Part shown: one piece after another, positions 19,453 through 29,283 of the stretch
Position numbering within the stretch: position 1 is the stretch's first letter
Layout: every line of letters starts with the position of its first letter
Assembly: GCF_002165305.2 (NCBI RefSeq)
Contig: NZ_CP032286.1
Location: 2,232,001 to 2,296,000, forward strand
Source: Acinetobacter sp. WCHA55
Lineage (GTDB): Bacteria > Pseudomonadota > Gammaproteobacteria > Pseudomonadales > Moraxellaceae
Direction: 5' to 3'
Length of the DNA stretch: 64,000 nucleotides
Notes under the pieces: model-generated
The model's database searches: none
The model's input: the letters and a program-made list of their open reading frames with translations, nothing else
What the model was told of the DNA's origin: nothing
Translations under genes and position numbers: made by a program

Positions 19453-20505
19453 GGCTTTGTTGCACAAAGCTATTCTTAAAGGCTTCTTCATCAATATAAT
19501 TTCCAAATGAAGAAGCCTGCATCTAAAATTTATCGCACAACGAATTGGTCCTCTTATAACCAAGCTCTAATCAAGCGAGGAAATATTTCAATTTGGTTTG
19601 ATCCTCAGACTCAATGGTATGCTCAGCCACAAGCTAAGCATGGAAGAAATCAAACTTATTCTGATACAGCAATTCAGTGCTGTTTGATGATCAAATCTAT
19701 CTTTCGACTTTCTTTGCGTATGGTCACAGGCTTTGTACAAAGCCTAATTCAACTCAGTGGGTTAAGTTGGACAGCACCGAATATCAGTGATATTCGTATT
19801 CCACACTTTGCCGACGACAAAAGCAGATTGATATTGCGATCAGCTATCAAAAAAGTCATGAAGGATTACATCTATTGATAGACTCAACTGGCCTTAAGTT
19901 TTTAGGCGAAGGAGAATGGAAACGCAAGAAACATCAGCCTGAATATCGTCGGCAATGGCGTAAACTGCATATTGGTATAGATGCTAAAACCTTGCAAATA
20001 CGAGCTGTACAGCTCACAACAAATCATGTCAGTGATTCACAAGTCTTGGATGTTCTGCTGAATCAAATCCCATCTGATGAACGTATTGATTCTGTCTATA
20101 CGGATGGAGCATATGACACGAAATTGTGCAGACAAGTGATTTCAGATCGTCATGCACATGCCATAATTCCTCCAAGAAAAAATGCAAGGCCATGGAAAGA
20201 TAAGAAATTGGGATCTTTAGAGAGAAATGAATTATTGAAAACAGTCAAACGTCTAGGAAGAACGCTTTGGAAAAAGTGGTCTGGTTATCATCGGCGTAGT
20301 TTGGTCGAAACCAAGATGCATTGCATCAAATTACTGGGCGATAGACTACATTCAAGAAACTTTCAAAGCCAAGTGAATGAGATCCATGCACGTATAGCCG
20401 TGTTAAATAAATTTACAGAATTAGGCCGACCTCATACCCAAGTTGTCACTTAAATATGAGCAACTTAGGAAAGCTCTATCTTTAAAATCTTTATGCAACA
20501 AAGCC
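19453..20505 (+). mobile_element. IS5-family (IS903-like) element, degenerate
   Basis: 1,053 bp with inverted repeats GGCTTTGTTGCACAAAGC and GGCTTTGTTGCATAAAG. It is clearly related to the element at 14607 and in the same orientation, but diverged throughout. Flanking nonamers (ACATAAATC and GTATGCAAC) do not match, so no target duplication remains. It sits 66 bases inside the left island repeat, where an integrase gene would often be found. Confidence 0.88.
19507..20453 (+). pseudogene. IS5-family transposase, frameshifted by a 14-bp insertion
   Basis: The first frame (19507-19878) matches the intact transposase at 14661 until TAP. It then diverges because of about 14 extra bases around 19779-19795. 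The original frame resumes (MIDSTGLKFLGEGEW at 19875) and runs to the normal C-terminus with YTDGAYD and RSLVETKMHCIKLLG. The inserted stretch is a perfect hairpin, GAATATC-AGT-GATATTC. All three DDE residues remain encoded but in a frame cut off from the normal start. Confidence 0.9.
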
Positions 20506-20517
20506 GTATGCAACATA

Positions 20518-20576
20518 AGAAAGTTACCTTTGTTTGATTAAGATTTCGACACCTTTATCAAAACGGGTAACTTTCT
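20518..20576. repeat. long imperfect hairpin beside the IS
   Basis: AGAAAGTTACC (20518) and GGTAACTTTCT (20566) are perfect inverted repeats, with an inner pair TTTGAT / ATCAAA. No long T run follows in either direction, so a terminator is not certain. It could also be the end of a small lost mobile element. Confidence 0.45.
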
Positions 20577-20728
20577 CTTTTGCAAGAAGAATGTACGATC
20601 AAGTCTGAACTAATACAATTAAGTAAACTATAGTTGCTTGATGAACCTTTAAAAATTCGATTACATAATACTCGTGCTACATGAATATTTAAAATCCAAA
20701 TCATCCACAGCAAACTAACAAGCTTTCA

Positions 20729-21343
20729 TCACAATTCTTTTAAAGCTGGTAAATCTGATCGCGCGATTTGATACGCTTCTTTAGCATCCATCCCTAGAGA
20801 AATCAAAAGTAATTCTGCAACATCCGACCCACTATCACGCCAAGTTTTATAACCTTCGAGCACCAAAAAAATTGAGCTTAAAACACTGCCAGCAATCACA
20901 GCTAACACAGACATCAATTGTTCTTGTCTAAATTGATATCGACCATTTTCAAGACCATGAATCACATCAGGTAAGGGGGAATCACTTCCTGTCCATAAGC
21001 CCATCATTGATTTTGCACTAAAGGCGAATTTACAAATAAAACGTCCCCAGTCAGGCTCATCATGTGCACGTCTAAGATACATACGTATACCTTGAGCAAG
21101 CCGAACTGCATAATCTTCTTCATTTTTAAGGGTTTCAATCACTCTGGCGTTCATTTCTGTTGCCAGTAATGTCGCAATATCTTCAAAAAGTGTCTCTGGG
21201 TTTAAACCATTATTATAAATTGTACCCCGTGCCACTCCTGCCGCATCGGCAAGCTCACTCACACTAATATTGGTAGAGCCTCTTTCAGCAAAAAGCTTAA
21301 GTGCTGCTTTATGAAGTCTTTGTTGAGATGAAGATAATCGCAC
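20729..21343 (-). CDS. TetR-family transcriptional regulator
   Basis: About 204 residues from the GTG at 21343, which has GGGA six bases upstream; a TTG at 21364 is also in frame. The N-terminal helix-turn-helix is typical of TetR: ALKLFAERGSTNISVSELAD, then AAGVARGTIYNN. The C-terminal part would bind an effector, unknown here. It lies at the left end of the island's catabolic gene set. TTGAACA motifs overlap its own start, and the same motif recurs at other island promoters, so it is the natural candidate for the island's repressor. Confidence 0.88.
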   Translation of the reverse strand: MRLSSSQQRLHKAALKLFAERGSTNISVSELADAAGVARGTIYNNGLNPETLFEDIATLLATEMNARVIETLKNEEDYAVRLAQGIRMYLRRAHDEPDWGRFICKFAFSAKSMMGLWTGSDSPLPDVIHGLENGRYQFRQEQLMSVLAVIAGSVLSSIFLVLEGYKTWRDSGSDVAELLLISLGMDAKEAYQIARSDLPALKEL

Positions 21344-21356
21344 ATCGTTCCCTTTT

Positions 21357-21382
21357 TTGAACAACTTATTCAGTTTTGAACA
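21357..21382. promoter_or_regulatory. TTGAACA motifs at the tetR start
   Basis: TTGAACA occurs at 21357 and again at 21376, the first followed by an imperfect partner TATTCAG. The same heptamer makes up the dyads at 30189 and 35294. Position at the regulator's own start suggests autoregulation. Confidence 0.5.
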
Positions 21383-21566
21383 ATAATACTTATTTTTAAA
21401 CTATTTTTCTAATTTTATTCAACCGATATTCAACTGCTGTCACGTTTTCATCTATTGCAATAAAGTCAAACAGAATCAAGTTATCTCACAATATTGAATT
21501 ATTTTCTCAGATCAGAATCAGTTCAACCGATCCTGATCAATATAAACTATCCGTCTTTTCTATTTA

Positions 21567-22577
21567 TTAGGGTAAAGTAATTTCAGTGCCATCTTCTGCG
21601 AGTGTAATTTCACCATCATAATAGTCACTCATCCCATGCTTAAATAAAATACGGCTAATGAAGTTTTTTGGATCGGGGGTTAAGTGTGTAAGTACCAAAT
21701 GTTTGACATGATGTTCTTGTGCTACTTTTGCTAAATCAATCGTATCTGCATGATATTCAATCACATGTGTCATCAAATTAGCATCCTTATCCCGCCCCAT
21801 TTCTTTTGCAACCTTTGCCGCATCAGTGATTAAATGGCTATTTATGGCTTCATGAACAACAAGATCAGTATTTTCCAAAGCTTTAAAGTATCGTGGGCTA
21901 ATTTTAGTATCACCACTGATAAAAACTTTTTTCCCTGCATAGCTGAGCAAGTAGCCGACGGCAGGTTCTACGGGTTCATGTGCAACTTTATAAGCATCAA
22001 TCGTTACTCCGCCCTCATCATAGACACGGATCGCTTCTTCGGAAGCTGGAATAGAAAACGGCTGAGCGACACCAAATGCAACTTCTGGAGCGCTCACAAA
22101 ATGTGTATTTCGATAATATGCATCCTGTGCATACACTTGAGCAAATCCATGCATGACTTCATCAACTTTACCTGGTGCATGCACACGTACAGGTTTATCA
22201 CGTCCCCAAACCCAGCTATGATTTATCAAGGCACCTAGACCATTAAAGTGGTCAGAATGCCAATGCGTAATAAAAATATCTTGTATAGCAGATAGCGGAA
22301 TATAGCTATGTTCTAAATTTCGCATCGCATTTTCACCTGCATCAAATAAAAATAATCGGCCACCTGCCGAAACCAGTGTACATGCCTGTCCTCGTGTTCC
22401 ATATTTCTGAGGTGTACCTGTTCCACAAAGAATGACTCGAATACCATTATTTTTATCCAATAAAGTGTAATCCGTCTTATCCGCAAGTTCTTTACGAATA
22501 AATTGTTCTTTCACTTGTTGGCAACTACTCAATAATGTTGCCAATGTTATAACTGCTAAAATCTTAAAATTACGCAT
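21567..22577 (-). CDS. metallo-beta-lactamase-fold hydrolase, predicted lipoprotein
   Basis: 336 residues. The N-terminus is a lipoprotein signal (LATLLSSC, lipid-modified Cys). The zinc-binding motif THWHSDH (HxHxDH) is at about residues 100-106, with further ligands in FISGDTK and LVLTHLTP. The layout is closest to the RNase Z/arylsulfatase-like branch, but export argues for a small-molecule substrate such as an ester, sulfate ester or lactone. Neighbouring catabolic genes on the same strand suggest it acts on a pathway precursor in the periplasm; this is inference. Confidence 0.78.
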   Translation of the reverse strand: MRNFKILAVITLATLLSSCQQVKEQFIRKELADKTDYTLLDKNNGIRVILCGTGTPQKYGTRGQACTLVSAGGRLFLFDAGENAMRNLEHSYIPLSAIQDIFITHWHSDHFNGLGALINHSWVWGRDKPVRVHAPGKVDEVMHGFAQVYAQDAYYRNTHFVSAPEVAFGVAQPFSIPASEEAIRVYDEGGVTIDAYKVAHEPVEPAVGYLLSYAGKKVFISGDTKISPRYFKALENTDLVVHEAINSHLITDAAKVAKEMGRDKDANLMTHVIEYHADTIDLAKVAQEHHVKHLVLTHLTPDPKNFISRILFKHGMSDYYDGEITLAEDGTEITLP

Positions 22578-22657
22578 AAACGCACTCTTCTTTTATTTTG
22601 ATCGTCATCAATGACTTAAAGCTAGAACTCATCCACTGAAATGCTTATCGAGTCACA

Positions 22658-23506
22658 TTAATATTTCACCCATTCTGAGCTTTTTTCCCATAGTAAGCGT
22701 GCCAGCTGGATATCTTGAGCAGTCAGGGATGATGCAGTGACTTTACAATTGTCATAATACATACCCGTTTCACCCGATAATTGAGGTTGGGTTGCACAAT
22801 ATAGTGTGGCCTGTGCACCCTCTTCTGGGCTTATCATCCAGCGGGAAAGCACTTTCACCATAGGTTTAGGAAGGCTCCGCCAAACATTGGTTGATACCAC
22901 TCCAGGATGCACAGCATAAGCAGTCACGCCTGTACCGTATAAACGGCGTCCTAACTCTTTCACAAAAAGCACGTTCGCAAGTTTGGCAACGGCATACTCC
23001 TTAAGCGCTCCCACACTTTCTGTTGGCCGAATGACGGCATCAAAATCAATACCTTTTGCATGACGATGCGCTTTACTTGATACAACCACGACACGTGCAG
23101 GCTTGGATTCTATTAACTTTTCTGTCAATAACTGTGTCAGTAGAAAGTGGCCTACATGACAGACCCCGAAAGTCAGTTCAAACCCTGATTTCGTCATGCC
23201 TTTGTGTCCAGCCAACCCCGCATTACAGATTAATAAATTCAGCGGTAACTTCTTTGCTAAAAACTGTGCAGCGCAAGCGCGAATAGAGTCCAGACTTGCT
23301 AAATCTAAAGGGATAAACTCTGCTTTTGCTTGTCCTCGACTCTGTTGATCAATTGCATTAATCACTTGTTGTGCTTTGTCTGCATCACGACAGGCTAAAA
23401 ACACATGATAACCTTGTAACGCCAGCTCCCTTGCTGTGACTGCTCCAATCCCTGAGTTTGCACCTGTCACCAGCGCTACTTTGCCATTTAATTTAATTTG
23501 GGTCAT
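22658..23506 (-). CDS. short-chain dehydrogenase/reductase
   Basis: 282 residues. It has the Rossmann motif TGANSGIG near residue 14, NAG in LLICNAGLAG, catalytic Ser in VVVSSKAHRH and YAVAK for the Tyr-Lys pair. The sequence resembles the retinol dehydrogenase/WWOX-like SDR branch. It starts four bases after the aldolase stop, so it is part of the same operon. It may oxidise or reduce a side-chain alcohol or ketone of the aromatic substrate, but the sequence does not name it. Confidence 0.85.
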   Translation of the reverse strand: MTQIKLNGKVALVTGANSGIGAVTARELALQGYHVFLACRDADKAQQVINAIDQQSRGQAKAEFIPLDLASLDSIRACAAQFLAKKLPLNLLICNAGLAGHKGMTKSGFELTFGVCHVGHFLLTQLLTEKLIESKPARVVVVSSKAHRHAKGIDFDAVIRPTESVGALKEYAVAKLANVLFVKELGRRLYGTGVTAYAVHPGVVSTNVWRSLPKPMVKVLSRWMISPEEGAQATLYCATQPQLSGETGMYYDNCKVTASSLTAQDIQLARLLWEKSSEWVKY

Positions 23507-23510
23507 GCTG

Positions 23511-24545
23511 TTATCCTGCCTGTTGCTGTTTTAATAGGTCTAAAGCAACATCAACAATCATGTCCTCTTGACCACCGACCATACGACGACGCCCCAACTC
23601 GACTAAAATATCAACGGTACTCAACCCATAACGTTGTGCGGCAATTTCTGCATGTCTCAAGAAACTCGAATATACGCCTGCATAGCCCAGAGCCAAAGTT
23701 TCACGATCGACACGAACTGGACGATCTTGCAATGGGCGAACCAATTCATCGGCAGCATTCATGAGCGTAAACAGGTCAGTTCCATGATTCCAACCGAGAC
23801 GCTCAGCCGCTGCGATAAACACTTCTAATGGCGCATTGCCTGCGCCAGCACCCATACCTGCAAGACTTGCATCAATACGGTCGCAGCCCTCTTCAACAGC
23901 GGCAATTGAGTTTGCTACACCTAAACTTAAATTGTGATGAGCATGAATCCCAGTTTGCGTTTCAGGTTTTAATACAGCTTTCATGGCACGGAATCGATCA
24001 CGGATATCCTGCATGGTCATCGCACCACCAGAATCAACGACATAGATACATTCAGCACCATAAGATTCCATTAATTTGCCTTGTTCCGCTAAAGCTTGCG
24101 GTGTGGTCAAGTGACTCATCATTAAAAAACCCACCGTATCCATACCCAATTCACGAGCATATTCAATGTGCTGTTTGGAAATATCCGCTTCGGTACAATG
24201 CGTCGCGACACGAACCACACGAGCACCTGCGTTATAAGCAGCTTTTAAATCATGAATCGTCCCTATACCAGGCAAAATCAGTGTCGCAATTTGAGAATGC
24301 GTCAATACATCGGCAGCAGCCTCAATCCATTCTAAATCTGTATGTGCAGCAAAACCATAGTTAAAACTTGAGCCTTGTAAGCCATCGCCATGGGCGATTT
24401 CAATGCTATCTACTTTTGCGTTGTCTAAAGCTTTGGCAATCTCTTGCACATTTTGAATAGAATATTGATGGCGAACGGCATGACTCCCATCACGTAAAGT
24501 CACATCGGAAATATATATTTTTTTATCTTGAACATTCATACTCAT
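23511..24545 (-). CDS. mhpE: 4-hydroxy-2-oxovalerate aldolase
   Basis: 344 residues, HMG-CoA lyase-like TIM barrel. [14 protein letters not shown] near the N-terminus carries the metal-binding Asp and catalytic Arg. [13 protein letters not shown] carries the metal-binding His pair. It splits 4-hydroxy-2-oxovalerate to pyruvate and acetaldehyde. Its start overlaps the stop of the dehydrogenase gene by four bases. The two enzymes normally form a complex that channels acetaldehyde (as in MhpE-MhpF and DmpG-DmpF). Confidence 0.94.
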   Translation of the reverse strand: MSMNVQDKKIYISDVTLRDGSHAVRHQYSIQNVQEIAKALDNAKVDSIEIAHGDGLQGSSFNYGFAAHTDLEWIEAAADVLTHSQIATLILPGIGTIHDLKAAYNAGARVVRVATHCTEADISKQHIEYARELGMDTVGFLMMSHLTTPQALAEQGKLMESYGAECIYVVDSGGAMTMQDIRDRFRAMKAVLKPETQTGIHAHHNLSLGVANSIAAVEEGCDRIDASLAGMGAGAGNAPLEVFIAAAERLGWNHGTDLFTLMNAADELVRPLQDRPVRVDRETLALGYAGVYSSFLRHAEIAAQRYGLSTVDILVELGRRRMVGGQEDMIVDVALDLLKQQQAG

Positions 24546-25486
24546 ACTCCTACTGAGTCTTGAAGCGCTTGTGCAATTTTCTCACCTGTCGCCAAAGCTG
24601 CCGAAGTCATAATGTCCAAATTGCCTGCATAGGCGGGTAAATAATGTGCTGCACCTTCAACCTCTAGAAACACACTGGTTTTTAGTCCTGAAAATTTCCC
24701 TAATCCTGCAATATTTAATGGAGCAGATTCAGGAATAACCTCGAACTGGACATTTTGTTTTAAGCGATAACCCGCAACATATTGCTGAACTTGGGCAACC
24801 ATCTGCTCAATCGATTGTTCAACTGCAGCCTGATCCGCAACTTCTGACAACACATAAACCGTATCACGCATCAACAGGGGCGGTTCGGCTGGGTTTAATA
24901 CAATAATTGCCTTGCCTTTTGCTGCACCACCAACTGTTTCCAGTGCTTTTGATGTAGTTTCGGTAAATTCATCAATATTTGCGCGTGTACCCGGACCAGC
25001 TGATTTACTCGATATAGAAGCAATTATTTCTGCATAATGAACCTGAATCACTTGAGAAACTGCGGCTACAATAGGAATTGTTGCCTGACCACCACAGGTC
25101 ACCATATTGACGTTGAGTGCCTCAATATTTTTATCCAAATTCACTACAGGCACGCAATATGGTCCTATCGCGGCTGGCGTCAGATCAATTAAACGAATAT
25201 TTGGCTTATATGCACGAAGCAAAGCTTCATTTTTGACATGTGCACCTGCCGAAGTCGCATCAAAAACGATATCGATCTCTTGAAATTCAGGAAGCTCTAT
25301 AAGCCCCTGAACGCCTTGTGCTGTAATTGCTACGCCCATACGATTTGCACGAGCCAAACCATCAGACTCTGGGTCGATACCCACCATTGCTGCAATTTCA
25401 ATATATTGACCATATTTCAACAGTTTGATCATCAAATCACTGCCGATGTTGCCACTTCCTATAATGGCAGCCTTAATTTTGTTCAT
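24542..25486 (-). CDS. mhpF: acetaldehyde dehydrogenase (acylating)
   Basis: 314 residues. It has an NAD-binding GSGNIGSD near residue 11 and the catalytic Cys in [12 protein letters not shown]. It converts acetaldehyde, NAD and CoA to acetyl-CoA. It partners the aldolase encoded next to it and is full length for MhpF/DmpF/BphJ. About 50 bases separate it from the hydratase gene. Confidence 0.94.
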   Translation of the reverse strand: MNKIKAAIIGSGNIGSDLMIKLLKYGQYIEIAAMVGIDPESDGLARANRMGVAITAQGVQGLIELPEFQEIDIVFDATSAGAHVKNEALLRAYKPNIRLIDLTPAAIGPYCVPVVNLDKNIEALNVNMVTCGGQATIPIVAAVSQVIQVHYAEIIASISSKSAGPGTRANIDEFTETTSKALETVGGAAKGKAIIVLNPAEPPLLMRDTVYVLSEVADQAAVEQSIEQMVAQVQQYVAGYRLKQNVQFEVIPESAPLNIAGLGKFSGLKTSVFLEVEGAAHYLPAYAGNLDIMTSAALATGEKIAQALQDSVGV

Positions 25487-25535
25487 GGCAATTTCTCTTT
25501 TAAATGTGTTAAATGCTTATAATTCGTTAAATAGG

Positions 25536-26327
25536 CTATTGCATAGAACAGGAGAATGAGCCCAACCCACCAATATCCACATGAAGGACATCACCAGCCT
25601 GTACATTCACCATTGGCCCTAAGGCTCCAGATAGAATGATTTCACCCGCTTTTAAAGAAATGCTACGTTCAACCATCGTTTTGGCAAGCCACCAAGCCGC
25701 ACGGAGTGGATGTCCAAGACATGCTGCACCAGAACCTAGGGAGACGACTTCACCATTTTTCTCCATACGCATCGCCAGTTTAGAAAGGTCAAATCTGTCA
25801 ATCGCAATCGGTTGCTGACCTAGTACAAATAATCCGCATGAAGCATTATCAGCAACGGTATCTTCTAAACTTATTTTCCAATCATGAATTGCACTATCAA
25901 CAATTTCTAACGCTGGTAAGGCATAGGCAACTTTGGCCAGGAATTCCCCCCATGTGGGAATTACATCCGAAATATCAGCTTGAAGTACAAATGCAATTTC
26001 TGCCTCTGCTTTGGGTTGAATTAATTGACTTACTTTGACTGGTTCCCCTTCCAAAACCATCATATCTTCAAACAAAATGCCAAAGTCAGGTTGATCTACG
26101 CCGAGTTGTTGCTGTACAGCTTTAGAGGTTAAACCCACTTTTTTTCCGACAATTCGCGCACCTTGAGCCAACTTAAAATCAGTATTTATCTGTGCGACGG
26201 CATAGGCTTCATCTAGACCCTGAATATCATGGGTTACAGATACCTTATCGATGCCCTTACGCTGTTGCCGTGCTTCACGTAATGCTGTCGCTGCAGCAAA
26301 AAAACGATCATTTTGTTGTCGTGTCAT
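25536..26327 (-). CDS. mhpD: 2-oxopent-4-enoate hydratase (MhpD/DmpE family)
   Basis: 263 residues. Family features include KVGLTSKAVQQQLGVDQPDFG, then AEAEIAFVL with the metal-ligand Glu pair, and LEIVDSAIHDWK. It adds water to 2-hydroxypenta-2,4-dienoate to give 4-hydroxy-2-oxovalerate, feeding the aldolase. The gene overlaps the end of the hydroxylase gene by 20 bases. 4-Oxalocrotonate decarboxylase has a similar sequence, but a C-C hydrolase is present here, so hydratase fits better. Confidence 0.88.
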   Translation of the reverse strand: MTRQQNDRFFAAATALREARQQRKGIDKVSVTHDIQGLDEAYAVAQINTDFKLAQGARIVGKKVGLTSKAVQQQLGVDQPDFGILFEDMMVLEGEPVKVSQLIQPKAEAEIAFVLQADISDVIPTWGEFLAKVAYALPALEIVDSAIHDWKISLEDTVADNASCGLFVLGQQPIAIDRFDLSKLAMRMEKNGEVVSLGSGAACLGHPLRAAWWLAKTMVERSISLKAGEIILSGALGPMVNVQAGDVLHVDIGGLGSFSCSMQ

Positions 26328-28149
26328 AGTCTGCTCCTTCGCTAGATTGCTTAGCAGAAGTTATATGTGTATTCGCCTCATTATTTTGAACAACACGCGG
26401 TTGACTACGGACGATCCCTTTTGCATTTACGAGATCAAGTTGCAATTTTAATTGTTGAATAGCACCATCGAGTTCAGTATTTGCAGTTACAGCAAAGTTA
26501 AATTTATCTGGTCTCAGTAATGCAACAGGCTGCTCTAAGTGACAAGCTTTCTTAAACCAATCCACCATGTGCCCATCAATATCTTCAACTTCGACCAAGT
26601 CTGAATTAAAGTCACGTATGACATCGCCTTGCGGACGACTTGCATAGGAATAAAGCGTAATAAATTTACACCCCAAATTTTCAAGGATCTGTTTGCTACT
26701 TTGTGATAAATAAACAGATGGATCGCACGCTAAACCGATTAACGCATAGTCTTCACCTGTAAGCTGATCAAGCAAGATTCTTTTGCCAGCTATAGTTCGT
26801 ACCATGGGTTGTGGAGATAAACAGCCTTCAGGGCTTAAGCGATGTTTACGCTCCAAGCCCAAATAATGCCCTTTGGTATAAACAGGTTTTGGTTTAAAAC
26901 CACCTTCTTGTGCCCAGTCCTTTAATTTCGGTGTAGATAGAATACTTTTTATCGTAATATCACGAATCGCACTTCCGACAGGACTGGTCATAGATACCAA
27001 ATCTTTTAATAGCACCGAACCCTTAATCATTGATTTTGCATGATCACGGCGTTCAGATTCATAACTATCTAAAACCTTTTCCCCGGCTTTACCTTCAAGT
27101 ACTGCTCTCAGTTTCCAACCTAAATTAGCAGCATCTCGTACACCTGAACTTGCCCCTTGCCCCATAAATTGAGGTGTCATATGCGCTGCATCACCTGCCA
27201 ATAGCACACGGCGATCACGCCATTGATTCGCGACTAAAGCATTGAATGTATAGACCAATTTACGTTTTACTTCGAACTGGTCAGGGTCAACATATTTTGA
27301 AAGAAGCATACGAACCGTATCATCTTGCTCCATATATTCTTTGGTCTGCCCTTTTTTCAACATAAACTCAAAGCGATGAAATCCATCAGGCTGCACACAA
27401 CTGACAACAGGAAGCTCAGGATCAACCACAAAGTTAAAATAAGGGAGATGACGCAAGCCTTTATTCAAATCTTTTTGCTTCAGATCAACCACAAGCCATG
27501 GCTCTGGGAAATTTTTACCCGTCATTTCAATGCCGAGTTTTGCACGTACCGTACTGCGCCCACCATCTGCACCAACAAGATAACGGGCTTGAATAGTTTG
27601 AATATCCACATCGCTCTGAGCCGAAGCTTTAGCATCTGTTTCATCACTAAAACGATACACTTGCGTTGCTTGGTGAGTGACTGACACCCCCTCTTGATCT
27701 TGTTCAAAATTAATCAATTCTCGACCACGAATAATTTTGACATTAGGGTATTTGGTTAAGCCATTAGTGAGTGACGTTTCCAGATAGGGCTGGTAAAAGA
27801 AATTAACAACTGGCCAACCAAATGGGCGCTTCAACGGCTTATATAGCGCGATAACAGTACCATCAGGACGAGTCAGCTGTACTGGGGTTTCCAGCAACAT
27901 ATCTTTTTGTAGTTCTTCTGCCATATCGATGGATTGGAAAATTCGCATACATTCGTCATCGGTATAAACAGCACGCGCATTTCCATAGAACACTGGCTCA
28001 CGTTCCAGTACCACGACTTGATGCCCACGTTTTCCCAATACATGTGCAAGTACCAGTCCTGTTGGACCCAGTCCTGCAATCACTACATCTGCTTGATTTG
28101 GCAAGGGTTGATTTTGCTGTTTTATTGACTGCGATTTAGCTGCTTTCAT
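26308..28149 (-). CDS. FAD-dependent aromatic hydroxylase (MhpA-like)
   Basis: About 613 residues from the ATG at 28149 (a GTG two codons earlier has a poorer ribosome-site spacing). It has FAD motif VVIAGLGPTGLVLAH at about 23-37, GADGGRSTVRAKLGI, and LAGDAAHMTPQFMGQGASSG. This is class A flavoprotein monooxygenase architecture with a C-terminal thioredoxin-like domain. The closest named type is 3-(3-hydroxyphenyl)propionate hydroxylase, but it is about 60 residues longer than E. coli MhpA. It would ortho-hydroxylate a phenolic substrate to a catechol. The true substrate is unknown. Confidence 0.85.
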   Translation of the reverse strand: MKAAKSQSIKQQNQPLPNQADVVIAGLGPTGLVLAHVLGKRGHQVVVLEREPVFYGNARAVYTDDECMRIFQSIDMAEELQKDMLLETPVQLTRPDGTVIALYKPLKRPFGWPVVNFFYQPYLETSLTNGLTKYPNVKIIRGRELINFEQDQEGVSVTHQATQVYRFSDETDAKASAQSDVDIQTIQARYLVGADGGRSTVRAKLGIEMTGKNFPEPWLVVDLKQKDLNKGLRHLPYFNFVVDPELPVVSCVQPDGFHRFEFMLKKGQTKEYMEQDDTVRMLLSKYVDPDQFEVKRKLVYTFNALVANQWRDRRVLLAGDAAHMTPQFMGQGASSGVRDAANLGWKLRAVLEGKAGEKVLDSYESERRDHAKSMIKGSVLLKDLVSMTSPVGSAIRDITIKSILSTPKLKDWAQEGGFKPKPVYTKGHYLGLERKHRLSPEGCLSPQPMVRTIAGKRILLDQLTGEDYALIGLACDPSVYLSQSSKQILENLGCKFITLYSYASRPQGDVIRDFNSDLVEVEDIDGHMVDWFKKACHLEQPVALLRPDKFNFAVTANTELDGAIQQLKLQLDLVNAKGIVRSQPRVVQNNEANTHITSAKQSSEGADYDTTTK

Positions 28150-28273
28150 CTTCACTTATCCTTTTTTAAGGGTGCAAAACCCTAAGTAACCTTTCGATTA
28201 CTTTTTAAAACTTGGCGTTGAATGGCTTTAATTGAATGACTGTAAATGATTGATTTAGTGGTAATACATTTAG

Positions 28274-29272
28274 CTAATCAATCGGTGAATATTCATCATG
28301 TCGTAGCTTTTTAATGCTTTGACTGATTTGACCGAATTCATGGACGAATTTATGCATCTTTGTCGGAGGTTTAGGATGATGCCCCCATACGCTAATCGAT
28401 GTATGTTTGACAGGTTGCCACGTTCCTTCATCAATCTTAATCGGTGCCCAACCCAATTCAATTTCAAAACCCGATGGACTTGCCACATAGAAAGACACTT
28501 CACGGTCATTGGTGTGTTGCCCAACTTCCCACGCCACGGGAAAACCATGATCTTTACAACGTTGATATGCCATCGTCACATCTTCCAAGTCTAAAACTTG
28601 TAAATTCATGTGTTGAATTGCCGTGCGAATTGGATCGAGATGCACACCACGTGTTTCAGCAACCGCTATCGAATGATGACGTTCATTTAATCTTAAAAAA
28701 GTAACATCCAAGGTCACCCCATTGATCTTTTGTTCAATGGTATCTGTTAGTCGTGCATCAAAGAATTCTTGCCAAAAACGGATCATCTTTTCAGGTTTTC
28801 TAGAGGTGATTGCGACATGTCCCATGCCACTATCAGCAGTGTAAAAACCACTTGCTAACATATTGAGTGGTTGATCGACTCGCACCTCTTCAATGAAAAG
28901 TTCGACTTGAATTTCTTTAGGACCTTTTAAAGCCCAAAAAGATTTCACACCTCTATTACCAGCATCCTCAACAGATCCTTGAGTGTATTGAATACCTCGA
29001 AAATCAAAACGTCCCAATATTTGATCTAAAACCTGCTGATTTTCCACTTGAAAACCAATGTGTGTAACATCTTCAGCATCGCCACGTTGTACGATAAAAC
29101 GCTTTTGATAATCATCAATGCGGAAACTCAGTTGCTGTTCAGTATATTCTGCCAAATGCAAACCAAGGCACTTCTGCATAAAACTGATCCACTCATCAAA
29201 TTTCTGCGATTGTGCAATCACATAACCGAGTTTGATCTGTCCAAAAATATTTTCATATTGAAATGTCGACAT
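28274..29272 (-). CDS. type I (VOC) extradiol ring-cleavage dioxygenase
   Basis: 332 residues in two VOC modules. The C-terminal module has the iron ligands His in GMGHVAI, His in AIQHMNLQV and Glu in FEIELGW. It cleaves a substituted catechol next to the hydroxyls. E. coli MhpB, which does this step in the otherwise similar mhp pathway, belongs to the unrelated LigB class, so this cluster is a mixed assembly closer to biphenyl- or hydroxybiphenyl-type pathways. It is 12 bases from the hydrolase gene, in one operon. Confidence 0.88.
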   Translation of the reverse strand: MSTFQYENIFGQIKLGYVIAQSQKFDEWISFMQKCLGLHLAEYTEQQLSFRIDDYQKRFIVQRGDAEDVTHIGFQVENQQVLDQILGRFDFRGIQYTQGSVEDAGNRGVKSFWALKGPKEIQVELFIEEVRVDQPLNMLASGFYTADSGMGHVAITSRKPEKMIRFWQEFFDARLTDTIEQKINGVTLDVTFLRLNERHHSIAVAETRGVHLDPIRTAIQHMNLQVLDLEDVTMAYQRCKDHGFPVAWEVGQHTNDREVSFYVASPSGFEIELGWAPIKIDEGTWQPVKHTSISVWGHHPKPPTKMHKFVHEFGQISQSIKKLRHDEYSPID

Positions 29273-29283
29273 TTTTCACCTCA

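Noticed and set aside
19507..20453. programmed frameshifting in the second IS5 transposase
   Set aside because: The frames are broken by a 14-bp insertion, not a slippery site, and the intact sister element has one continuous frame.
21834..22238. 134-codon frame antisense to the metallo-beta-lactamase-fold gene
   Set aside because: Entirely inside a well-supported gene, no start signals.
23828..24364. 178-codon frame on the plus strand inside the aldolase gene
   Set aside because: Antisense to a confident mhpE; composition is that of the complementary strand of a coding gene.
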